The notes under the pieces are model-generated. The model searched no databases, was not told the origin of the DNA, and saw nothing but the letters and a program-made list of their open reading frames with translations. Position numbers and translations under genes: made by a program. DNA of 64,000 bases from Arthrobacter sp. S39 (GTDB taxonomy: Bacteria > Actinomycetota > Actinomycetes > Actinomycetales > Micrococcaceae): contig NZ_SIHX01000013.1 of assembly GCF_004320525.1 (NCBI RefSeq), positions 1 through 64,000 of the forward strand, written 5' to 3'. The number at the start of each line of letters is the position of its first letter. The stretch's first letter is position 1. Below, piece by piece: positions 57,662 through 64,000 of this stretch.

Positions 57662-58480
57662 GTGCAAGTAGTCAGCATCAGCAGCCTCAAGGGCGGGGTC
57701 GGCAAGACTTCCGTCACCACAGGATTGGCGTCTGCGGCGCTTGCCGCGGGCATCCCCACATTGGTGGTGGACCTTGATCCCCATGCAGACGCGACCACGG
57801 CCCTGGGCGTGCAGCCCGGCGACCAGCTGGACATCGGGCGGATGCTCAAGAGCCCGCGGAGGGCCAAACTCGCGGACAACGTGGTGGGCAGCAGCTGGAC
57901 GGCCCGCGCACTCTCGAACGGTTCCGGTCCGGGAGTCCTGGACGTCGCGGTCGGCTCTGCGTACACCGGGATCTATGACCGGCCGGACCTGGGCCGCCGC
58001 GATCTCCGCCGGCTCTCTTCGGTGCTGGCCGGCGCTGACTACGAGTTCGTCCTGATCGACTGCCCGCCATCACTGAACGGCCTGACCAGGATGGCCTGGT
58101 CAGCCAGTGACAAAGTGGCCCTGGTGGCCGAACCTGGCCTGTTCTCCGTAGCGGGAACCGAGCGGACCATGCGGGCCATCCAGCTGTTCCGGCAGGAGTT
58201 CGCCCCCAACCTTTCGCCGGCCGGCATTGTGGCAAACCGTGTCCGCACCGGCTCATCCGAGCACACTTACCGGCTCGCCGAGATGGAATCGATGTTCGGC
58301 GAACTCCTGTTGAGCCCCCGGATCCCGGAGCAGGCGAACTGGCAGCAGATCCAGGGCGCGGCCCACCCGGTACACCACTGGCCCGGCGACTCGGCGAAAT
58401 CGGCTGCTGCCCTCTTTGACACGCTGCTGGCCAACCTCCTCGCCGTTGGCAACGGCCTGCGGAGCCGCGGCCAGCGCTAG
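57662..58480 (+). CDS. ParA/MinD-family ATPase without an adjacent ParB, 272 aa
   Basis: This is a cytoplasmic Walker-type partition ATPase. The deviant Walker A (LKGGVGKTSVTTGLA) is near residue 10, the A' motif VVDLDPHADATTALG near 40, and Walker B FVLIDCPPSLNGL near 130. Such ATPases position chromosomes, plasmids or protein complexes by cycling on DNA or membrane. No parB or parS-like sequence is nearby and the chromosomal parABS locus is normally at oriC, so this is an orphan that probably positions some other cargo. I use the GTG at 57662 (MQVVSISSLKGG). A TTG at 57650 is possible. Confidence 0.9.
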   Translation: MQVVSISSLKGGVGKTSVTTGLASAALAAGIPTLVVDLDPHADATTALGVQPGDQLDIGRMLKSPRRAKLADNVVGSSWTARALSNGSGPGVLDVAVGSAYTGIYDRPDLGRRDLRRLSSVLAGADYEFVLIDCPPSLNGLTRMAWSASDKVALVAEPGLFSVAGTERTMRAIQLFRQEFAPNLSPAGIVANRVRTGSSEHTYRLAEMESMFGELLLSPRIPEQANWQQIQGAAHPVHHWPGDSAKSAAALFDTLLANLLAVGNGLRSRGQR

Positions 58481-58566
58481 GCGCTGCGGCGGCGGGCGCC
58501 GGCCGTACATTGGGCGCATGGAAAAGGCCACCTTCCCCTGGAAGGTGGCCTTTGACGTATTAGGGT

Positions 58567-59163
58567 TCAGCCGGTTTTCCGGGCTGCACGGCGCTTGCTG
58601 AGCTCGTCGTCCGGAAAGGACTGTTCGACAGCATGTTCGCTCGGGAGGGACGCCAGGCTGCCTTCGACCTCCCGCCACACGCGGCCAACCGCAATGCCAA
58701 ACACACCCTGTCCACCCTGGACGAGGTCGATCACCTCATCGGCGGAGGTGCACTCGTAGACACTGGCGCCGTCACTCATCAGCGTGATCTGGGCGAGGTC
58801 CTCCACGCCGCGCTCCCGCAGGTGTTCGACAGCGGTCCTGATCTGCTGGAGCGAGACTCCGGTGTCCAGGAGCCGCTTGACGACCTTCAGGACCAGGATG
58901 TCGCGGAAACCGTACAGGCGCTGCGAACCGGAGCCGGCAGCACCGCGCACGGCGGGTTCCACCAAGCCGGTACGGGCCCAGTAATCAAGCTGGCGGTACG
59001 TGATGCCGGCCGCCTTGCAGGCAGTCGGTCCGCGGTAGCCCGCGTCTTCGTCAAGAACGGGAAGGTCTTCGGTAAACAGGAGGCCCTGGGCACCGCTCGC
59101 GGGCACAGCGACACCAGCCGTCGAGGGCTGTTTCAGCTCGCCTGCTTCGCCTTTGGGACTCAC
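58567..59163 (-). CDS. MerR-family regulator, McdR/ResR (Rv1830) type, 198 aa
   Basis: The helix-turn-helix GYRGPTACKAAGITYRQLDYWARTGLVEPAVRGAAGSGSQRLYGFRDI occupies about residues 32-75, followed by a dimerisation helix (VKRLLDTGVSLQQIRTAVEHLRERG) and a C-terminal domain. The order gcvH, FHA protein, MerR, DUF151, MerR matches M. tuberculosis Rv1826-Rv1830, making this the Rv1830 counterpart, linked there to division and to antibiotic recovery. The start GTG at 59163 is decided by AAGGAGG (59170-59176); the open frame to 59253 lacks such a site. A 17-bp-spaced promoter lies upstream. Confidence 0.92.
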   Translation of the reverse strand: MSPKGEAGELKQPSTAGVAVPASGAQGLLFTEDLPVLDEDAGYRGPTACKAAGITYRQLDYWARTGLVEPAVRGAAGSGSQRLYGFRDILVLKVVKRLLDTGVSLQQIRTAVEHLRERGVEDLAQITLMSDGASVYECTSADEVIDLVQGGQGVFGIAVGRVWREVEGSLASLPSEHAVEQSFPDDELSKRRAARKTG

Positions 59164-59306
59164 CTGGATCCTCCTTGTCATAAGCTCCCGGGGAAAAACT
59201 GCAGCAGCCTGGACGGGCACGAAGTCCATGCATGTAATTTCCTGGAGCCGCACCTTACAGTGTGACTTGCGCTGCTGCTGTAAGCAATGGGAACTTGATA
59301 CCTTTG

Positions 59307-59335
59307 ACGTTAGGCCTGCCGGGTCCCAAGGTCAA
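59307..59335 (-). promoter_or_regulatory. Predicted promoter of the McdR-type merR gene
   Basis: TTGACC (59335-59330) and TAACGT (59312-59307) are 17 bp apart on the minus strand, about 140 bases before the GTG at 59163. The leader would be long. Confidence 0.5.
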
Positions 59336-59379
59336 AGACGTTCGGCTCTTTGCGGGGGCGTGTCGAAACTTTCAGCCTC

Positions 59380-59391
59380 AACTTTAACCTT
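59380..59391. repeat. Tandem AACTTT-AACCTT word, shared with the ftsZ upstream region
   Basis: AACTTT (59380-59385) and AACCTT (59386-59391) lie 50 bp upstream of the McdR-type promoter. The ftsZ upstream region has AACCTT-AACCTT at 23143-23154 in the same orientation relative to its gene. Confidence 0.35.
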
Positions 59392-59400
59392 AACGTGATC

Positions 59401-59904
59401 TCAGCCGTCGAAGTCTTCCGGCTCCACGTCGTCCAGGAACTCCCGGAACCGCCGCAGTTCACGTTCCTCATCGACGGTGGGCCCGGGCTCGGTGTCTTCG
59501 CCCTCATCGTGCTCAGTGATGCGGACCCCCGCCTCGTCCATGACCGAATCGGCGCACCAGATCCGGCATTTGGCCCGCAGTGCGATGGCCAGCGCATCAG
59601 ATGCACGTGAGCTGACAGTGGTTCCGTTCTCGAACTGCAGCTGGCCGTAGAAGATGTTGTCCTCCACGGCGACAATGTTCACACTCACCACCGAGTGGCC
59701 CAGGGATTCCACCACGTCCACCAGGAGGTCGTGGGTCATGGGCCGGGGCGGGACCACGCCCTGCTGGGCCAGGGCAATCGCACTGGCCTCCGGCGTGCCG
59801 ATCCAGATGGGCACGTGCCGCTCGCCGTGGATCTCGCGTAGCAGCACCAGCGGCTGGTTGGAAGGAAGTTCGATCCGAACCCCTACGATCTCGACTTCGA
59901 TCAT
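59401..59904 (-). CDS. Bifunctional nuclease-family (DUF151) protein, 167 aa
   Basis: This conserved one-domain protein is seen throughout actinobacteria and in plants. MIEVEIVGVRIELPSNQPLVLL, PIWIGTPEASAIALAQQG, MTHDLLVDVVESLGHSVVSVNIVAVEDNIFYGQLQF and SSRASDALAIALRAKCRI form the family core; a nuclease activity has been reported for plant relatives. The ATG at 59904 shares its A with the TGA of the upstream ftsR-like gene, so the two are coupled; the longer frame lies in that gene. The last 35 residues are acidic. Confidence 0.93.
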   Translation of the reverse strand: MIEVEIVGVRIELPSNQPLVLLREIHGERHVPIWIGTPEASAIALAQQGVVPPRPMTHDLLVDVVESLGHSVVSVNIVAVEDNIFYGQLQFENGTTVSSRASDALAIALRAKCRIWCADSVMDEAGVRITEHDEGEDTEPGPTVDEERELRRFREFLDDVEPEDFDG

Positions 59905-60620
59905 CAGATGTCCATGCGTGAGATGTGGTCCTGCACCAGGGCCCGGTGCAGGGTGAGGCAAAGGTCGCTGATCTCGCGCGCCGCTTCGGCCGCCCGGGCC
60001 TGCGACGCCGAATCCTTGCGCGATGCGAGCGGCGCCACTGCCCGCTCCACGAGTCCGAATTCACGTTCGGCCGCGGCCTGGAAGGGCCGCAGGTGGCGCG
60101 GCTCCAGGCCATGGCTTTCCAGCTGGACGCACGCCCGGGCCACCTGCAGCGCGTGTTCGTCAAACTTGCCGTTGCTGTGGCTGATCAGCCCGAAGCTGAG
60201 CAGCGACTGCAGCAGCGGAACGCTGGCACCGGACTCGGTCCGAAGCTGCTCCTCGGTGAGTTTGCGGCCACGGTTCTGCAGCTCGGCTGCCAGCTCGTCA
60301 GAGACGATCCGCGGGGAAACCACGACGCCGGGGGGAAGGTTTTCGGGCCGCTCTCCCCTGTCGATCGCGTCGAGGTAGTCCTTGATGACTTTCAGGGGGA
60401 GGTACTGGTCACGCTGGAGTGCCAGCACAAAACGGAGGCGTTCGACGTCCCCGTCCGAGTACTGCCGGTACCCCGCGGGCGTCCGGCGGGGGTTGATGAG
60501 TCCCTTTTCTTCGAGGAACCTGATTTTGGACGCGGTCATTCCTGGGAAATCGCCGCTCAGCTGGGCGAGGACCTCCCCGATGTTCAGGACCTGGGGTCCA
60601 CGGCGTTCCGGTTGTGCCAT
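59904..60620 (-). CDS. ftsR: MerR-family regulator, FtsR (Rv1828) type, 238 aa
   Basis: In Corynebacterium glutamicum the orthologue FtsR activates ftsZ. The N-terminal HTH is LNIGEVLAQLSGDFPGMTASKIRFLEEKGLINPRRTPAGYRQYSDGDVERLRFVLALQRDQYLPL in outline (about residues 13-75). A second winged or helical region follows (RKLTEEQLRTESGASVPLLQ...). It lies just downstream of the FHA gene, as in other actinobacteria. The ATG at 60620 (MAQPERRG) is used; a TTG at 60632 would add four residues. ftsZ in this window has an inverted repeat upstream that could be a target. Confidence 0.9.
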   Translation of the reverse strand: MAQPERRGPQVLNIGEVLAQLSGDFPGMTASKIRFLEEKGLINPRRTPAGYRQYSDGDVERLRFVLALQRDQYLPLKVIKDYLDAIDRGERPENLPPGVVVSPRIVSDELAAELQNRGRKLTEEQLRTESGASVPLLQSLLSFGLISHSNGKFDEHALQVARACVQLESHGLEPRHLRPFQAAAEREFGLVERAVAPLASRKDSASQARAAEAAREISDLCLTLHRALVQDHISRMDI

Positions 60621-60643
60621 TGCCACAGGCAACTGCCCCGGGA

Positions 60644-61114
60644 TCAGGCGCGGCCTGCAGCGCGGGCAGGGCTCAGGTAGAAGGTGAGGCGGAATTTGCC
60701 GATCTGGACTTCGCTTCCGGACTTCAGCTCAACACTGTCCACGCGGTCATGGTTGACATAGGTGCCGTTGAGGCTGCCTTTGTCCACCACTTCGAAGCTG
60801 CGCGCCGTGCGCTGGAACTCAACATGGCGGCGTGAAACGGTCACATCGTCCAGGAAGATGTCGGCGTCCGGGTGGCGGCCGGCGGTGGTGACGTCAGAGT
60901 CCAGCAGGAACCGTGCCCCGGCGTTGGGTCCGCTGTGCGCGATCAGCAGGGCTGATCCGGCGGGCAGCGCCTCCACGGAGCTGCGCTCGTCCGATGAGAG
61001 CTTGGGGGTAATAGTGGGTTCTTCGGTGACGGGCGTGAGATGGATCGAGGTGGTCTCCGAAGCCTTGCCTGTGCCGTAATCCCCGTCGGCAGGGTTCTGC
61101 TTGTGGCCAACCAT
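60644..61114 (-). CDS. garA: FHA-domain metabolic regulator GarA/OdhI, 156 aa
   Basis: GarA/OdhI inhibits 2-oxoglutarate dehydrogenase and glutamate dehydrogenase when unphosphorylated; kinases such as PknG and PknB switch it off. The N-terminal phosphosite motif ETTS is kept (SETTSIHLTPVTEE, about residues 18-31). The FHA domain has TAGRHPDADIFLDDVTVSRRHVEF and GSLNGTYVNHDRV. The ATG at 61114 follows GAGGAGG; the open frame goes 38 codons further without support. A PASTA kinase (44059) in the window is a candidate partner. It links gcvH and the two merR genes to central nitrogen/carbon control. Confidence 0.95.
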   Translation of the reverse strand: MVGHKQNPADGDYGTGKASETTSIHLTPVTEEPTITPKLSSDERSSVEALPAGSALLIAHSGPNAGARFLLDSDVTTAGRHPDADIFLDDVTVSRRHVEFQRTARSFEVVDKGSLNGTYVNHDRVDSVELKSGSEVQIGKFRLTFYLSPARAAGRA

Positions 61115-61254
61115 GGCTTCCTCCTCTTCCGCTGCAGCGTCACCTGCAATCAACATGTCCCCCCGGCCTGCCTCGCAAACCTGGCCCCGGACGCCGGATC
61201 CGGCCATTGACGTGCGAAGACGTTGCATGGCCGGACCGGATCAACCGGTTAGCT

Positions 61255-61641
61255 TTAGCCTACCTGTTGTTCGTACTCCGACGCACTGAGCAACGATTCC
61301 ACGGCGTCGGCTTCGGCAAGTTTGACTTCGATCAGCCAGCCATCGCCGTAGGGATCGGAGTTGATGAGGGCGGAGTCTGTGTCCAGGGAGTCGTTGCGAG
61401 CCACCACTTCCCCGCTGACCGGAGCGTAAATGTCGCTCACGCTCTTGGTGGACTCGACTTCGCCCACTACTTCGTTCGCGGTGATTTTTGTACCCACTTC
61501 AGGCATCTGCGCATAGACAACGTCTCCGAGTGCGTCCTGGGCGAAGTCTGTGATGCCCACGCGGACCACGCCGTCGGCGTTGGGCGCGGTGACCCATTCG
61601 TGCTCTGCGGTGTAGGACAGGTCTTCGGGAATGTTGCTCAT
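61255..61641 (-). CDS. gcvH: Glycine cleavage system H protein
   Basis: This is the lipoyl-carrying protein of the glycine cleavage system. The lipoylated lysine is in GEVESTKSVSDIYAPVSGEV, near residue 65. HEWVTAPNADGVVRVGITDFAQDALGDVVY and NSDPYGDGWLIEVKL are the standard flanks. Length 128. The genes for P, T and L proteins are not here. A -10 (TATACT, 61711-61706) lies about 65 bases upstream of the ATG. No glycine riboswitch is seen in this short leader. Confidence 0.97.
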   Translation of the reverse strand: MSNIPEDLSYTAEHEWVTAPNADGVVRVGITDFAQDALGDVVYAQMPEVGTKITANEVVGEVESTKSVSDIYAPVSGEVVARNDSLDTDSALINSDPYGDGWLIEVKLAEADAVESLLSASEYEQQVG

Positions 61642-61705
61642 CAGGGGCCTTTCATCGGGTCAAACACCAATGTCAACGGGGCCTGCTAAACAAGCCGCCG
61701 CTGAA

Positions 61706-61711
61706 AGTATA
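61706..61711 (-). promoter_or_regulatory. -10 element of gcvH
   Basis: TATACT on the minus strand. The matching -35 position reads TCGAAC, so no good -35 was found. Confidence 0.4.
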
Positions 61712-61746
61712 GGCACAACTCCCGGGGCGTTCGAGGTGGATTCTGA

Positions 61747-61752
61747 CATGAT
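61747..61752 (+). promoter_or_regulatory. Degenerate -10, leaderless start of the Fpg/Nei gene
   Basis: CATGAT differs from TATGAT in its first base, and is followed by six bases and the ATG at 61759. Confidence 0.4.
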
Positions 61753-61758
61753 GGGACC

Positions 61759-62628
61759 ATGCCCGAGCTTCCTGAGGTTGCAGGCCTGGCTGACTATCTG
61801 GACGGCCACCTGCGCGGCACGGTCCTGGAACAGGTCCAGATTGTGTCCTTCGCCGTGCTTAAGACGGCGGATCCCGCCTACACCGATCTCTACGGGCGGG
61901 CTGTGACCGGCGTTCGGCGTTTCGGTAAGTTCGTGTGCATTGACACCGAAGGCCCCTCCCTGGTCTTCCACCTCGCGCGGGCAGGCTGGGTCCGGTTCAC
62001 CGATTCGCCGGGCAGCGCTGAACTCAGGAAAGGGAAGGGGTACATCGCCGCCAGGCTGTCCTTCTCCGGTAATTCTGGCCGGCACGGGATGGACCTGACC
62101 GAGGCCGGCACCAAAAAGAGCCTGGCCGTCTATGTGGTGCGCGAGCCGGAGGATGTTCCGGGGATCGCGGCCCTGGGGCCGGATCCGTTCAGTCCGGAGT
62201 TCGACGCCGGCACTCTGGCAAAGATCCTTAGCGCCAGCTCCCAGCAGGTCAAGGGGCTCCTCCGAAGCCAGAGCGTGATCGCGGGGATCGGAAACGCCTA
62301 CAGCGACGAGATCCTGCACGCCGCGAAAATATCACCGTTTGCGATCGCCAAGTCGCTTGACCGTGGGGAAGTCCAGGTTTTGTACGACGCCATCCACAGC
62401 GTCCTGGGCACGGCGCTGGCCGAAGCCCGCGGCAAGCCGCCGAGCGAACTGAAGGACGTCAAGAGGAGCCACATGCGGGTGCACGCCCGGACCGGCGAGG
62501 CCTGCCCGGTCTGCGGCGACACGGTCCGGGAAGTGTCCTTCGCGGACACTTCGCTTCAGTACTGCCCCACCTGCCAGACCAAGGGAAAGATCCTGGCGGA
62601 CCGGCGGACGTCAAAGTTCCTGAAGTAA
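61759..62628 (+). CDS. Fpg/Nei-family DNA glycosylase, 289 aa
   Basis: The base-excision repair glycosylase removes oxidised bases such as 8-oxoguanine or oxidised pyrimidines and cleaves the abasic site. MPELPEV at the N-terminus supplies the catalytic Pro and Glu. VKGLLRSQSVIAGIGNAYSDEIL is the H2TH region. The zinc finger is CPVCGDTVREV...YCPTCQTKGK. VFHLARAGWVRF (usually HxxMxG) is a variant in which the Met and Gly positions differ, so the substrate range may not be that of MutM. It is divergent from gcvH and convergent with tRNA-Pro. Confidence 0.92.
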   Translation: MPELPEVAGLADYLDGHLRGTVLEQVQIVSFAVLKTADPAYTDLYGRAVTGVRRFGKFVCIDTEGPSLVFHLARAGWVRFTDSPGSAELRKGKGYIAARLSFSGNSGRHGMDLTEAGTKKSLAVYVVREPEDVPGIAALGPDPFSPEFDAGTLAKILSASSQQVKGLLRSQSVIAGIGNAYSDEILHAAKISPFAIAKSLDRGEVQVLYDAIHSVLGTALAEARGKPPSELKDVKRSHMRVHARTGEACPVCGDTVREVSFADTSLQYCPTCQTKGKILADRRTSKFLK

Positions 62629-62632
62629 CGCC

Positions 62633-62679
62633 AAAAGCAGAAGCGCCCCGGAGAAATTCTCCGGGGCGCTTCTGCTTTT
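62633..62679. terminator. Perfect bidirectional terminator shared by the glycosylase gene and tRNA-Pro
   Basis: AAAAGCAGAAGCGCCCCGGA and its reverse complement form a stem of about 23 bp with a minimal loop at GAGAAATTCTC and a T-run (CTTTTT) on the plus side. The 3' end of tRNA-Pro (62683) lies three bases away, so the hairpin also ends the tRNA transcript. Confidence 0.85.
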
Positions 62680-62682
62680 TGG

Positions 62683-62756
<74 letters not shown>

Positions 62757-62903
62757 TCAGTTCCGCCGTTCTCCGCTGCGTTTACTCCTGATGTTAGCCA
62801 GGATTTCAACTCAGCAGTCCGGCCGAACCACCTTGAAAAGCTTACACGATGCGAAGGGGTGCCTGTGACACTTTCGGGCATCCGATCAGCAGGTGTGTCG
62901 GAA

Positions 62904-64000
62904 TTAACGCTTCTTGCCGCGCTTTTCGCGCACGCGCATGTTGACCTCGATGGGCGTGCCCTCGAAGCCGAACGTCTCGCGCAGCCGGCGGGTGATGAAG
63001 CGGCGGTAGCCGGGGTCAAGGAACCCGGTGGTGAACAGCACGAACTTCGGCGGGCGGCTGGATGCCTGGGTGCCGAACAGGATACGGGGCTGCTTGCCGC
63101 CACGGACCGGGTGCGGGTGCGCCGCCACGAGCTCGCCGAGGAAGGCATTCAGGCGTCCGGTGGCGATGCGCTTGTCCCAGCTTTCCAGGGCAAGGTCCAG
63201 TGCCGGGACCAGCCGGTCCTTGTGCCAGCCGGTCAGCGCCGAGATGTTAACCCGGGGGGCCCAGGCAACGTGCGCAAGGTCCTGCTCAATTTCCCGCTCC
63301 AGGTAGGTACGGCGTTCGTCATCGAGCAGGTCCCACTTGTTGTAGGCGAGAACCAGCGCGCGGCCGGATTCGATGGCCAGCTGCAGGATCCTGACGTCCT
63401 GTTCGCTGAGGACTTCGTCCACGGCCAGGAGGACGACGGCGACCTCCGCCTTCTCCAGGGCGGCCTGGGTCCGGAGTGAGGCGTAGTAGTCGGCGCCCTG
63501 TGCCATGTGCTGGCGGCGACGGATGCCGGCCGTATCAACGAACCGCCAGGTCCGGCCGCCGAGTTCAATGAACTCATCCACCGGGTCCCGGGTGGTGCCT
63601 GCGGTGTTGTCCACCACCACACGCTCCGAGCCGGCGAGCTTGTTCAGCAGCGACGACTTGCCCACATTGGGACGCCCGATCAGCGCAATGCGGCGCGGGC
63701 CGCCCGAGCGCTCCAGTCCTTCGATCGTGGAGAACTCAGGCAGGGTGTCCATGACGTGGTCCAGGAGGTCGGCAACGCCGCGTCCATGCAGGGCGGAGAC
63801 CGGGTAGGGCTCGCCAAAGCCAAGGCCCCACAGGGTGGCCGAGTCTGCCTCCTGGGCAAAGTCGTCCACCTTGTTCGCCACCATGATGACGGGCTTCTTG
63901 GACTTGCGGAGCATCTTCATGACGCCCTCGTCCGTGGCGGTCGCGCCCACGGCGGAGTCAACCACGAACAGCACGGCGTCGGCCAGTTCCACGGCCATCT
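62904..64000 (-). CDS. der: Ribosome-assembly GTPase Der (EngA), N-terminus outside the window
   Basis: This is a double-GTPase needed for 50S ribosome maturation. The visible 364 residues start inside the first G domain (AVELADAVLFVVDSAVGATATDEG, then VMVANKVDD). The second G domain follows with GRPNVGKSSLLNKLAGSERVVVDNTAGTTRDPVDE, FVDTAGIRRR and LAYNKWDLLDDE. The C-terminal KH-like domain ends in MRVREKRGKKR. The gene continues beyond base 64000; no frame break is seen. About 150 bases separate its stop from tRNA-Pro, in which I see no more than a weak tRNA promoter (TTGAAA ... TAAACG). Confidence 0.97.
   Translation of the reverse strand, partial: MAVELADAVLFVVDSAVGATATDEGVMKMLRKSKKPVIMVANKVDDFAQEADSATLWGLGFGEPYPVSALHGRGVADLLDHVMDTLPEFSTIEGLERSGGPRRIALIGRPNVGKSSLLNKLAGSERVVVDNTAGTTRDPVDEFIELGGRTWRFVDTAGIRRRQHMAQGADYYASLRTQAALEKAEVAVVLLAVDEVLSEQDVRILQLAIESGRALVLAYNKWDLLDDERRTYLEREIEQDLAHVAWAPRVNISALTGWHKDRLVPALDLALESWDKRIATGRLNAFLGELVAAHPHPVRGGKQPRILFGTQASSRPPKFVLFTTGFLDPGYRRFITRRLRETFGFEGTPIEVNMRVREKRGKKR

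Noticed and set aside
61642..61758. Glycine riboswitch before gcvH
   Set aside because: The predicted leader is about 65 bases, too short for the tandem aptamers, and no glycine-aptamer core is visible.

Overview
The window is core chromosome of a high-GC actinobacterium, most likely Arthrobacter or Pseudarthrobacter (Micrococcaceae). This rests on gene order, on codon use rich in G/C at third positions, on a MurE that lacks the diaminopimelate DNPR signature (these genera use L-lysine peptidoglycan), on actinobacteria-only genes (GarA/OdhI, an Rv2175c-type regulator, a PASTA kinase, DivIVA/Wag31, SepF without FtsA, polyphosphate glucokinase), and on frequent leaderless starts. The genus was judged by eye without database comparison.

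Layout. 1-115 holds the end of an insertion sequence. 185-1581 carries a small orphan gene, a GNAT acetyltransferase and a VOC protein. 1645-9260 is nitrogen and central metabolism (glnE, a GlnA2-type glutamine synthetase, panB, map, ppgK). 9263-13333 has an SDR oxidoreductase, nrdR with tandem NrdR boxes, hisD, a membrane protein and a flavin reductase. 13337-38049 is one long leftward block: dnaE, rluA-type synthase, lspA, divIVA, yggT, sepF, yggS, a YfiH-type oxidase, ftsZ, ftsQ, murC, murG, ftsW, murD, mraY, murF, murE, pbp2, ftsL-like, rsmH, mraZ. This is the whole dcw (division and cell wall) cluster without ftsA or murB. Many junctions are ATGA or GTGA overlaps, so the enzymes that build and flip lipid II are made with the septal proteins.

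38424-46122 holds a DUF3040 protein, dinB, a lipoprotein coupled to a polyprenyl synthetase, an Rv2175c-like regulator, a secreted LysM/transglycosylase and a PASTA Ser/Thr kinase. 46213-53878 has aroG and a lipid-flavoured set (plsC-like acyltransferase, two tandem alpha/beta hydrolases, a membrane protein, a ROK glucokinase, an acyl-CoA ligase). 53962-61641 has pyruvate carboxylase, an orphan ParA, and the conserved row mcdR-like MerR, DUF151 nuclease, ftsR-like MerR, garA/odhI, gcvH. The window ends with a Fpg/Nei glycosylase, tRNA-Pro(GGG) and most of der.

I found no defence island, prophage, CRISPR array or biosynthetic cluster. The noteworthy material is regulatory: (i) eight imperfect 9-bp tandem repeats upstream of the LysM/transglycosylase gene that resemble an extended MtrA site; (ii) GTGG repeats at exact 10-bp spacing over the mraZ promoter; (iii) a tandem NrdR-box pair; (iv) a palindrome inside the pyc promoter; (v) shared AAC(C/T)TT-AACCTT words upstream of ftsZ and a merR gene; and (vi) a -10 hexamer exactly six bases before the start codon at ten genes, which marks leaderless mRNAs and decides several starts.
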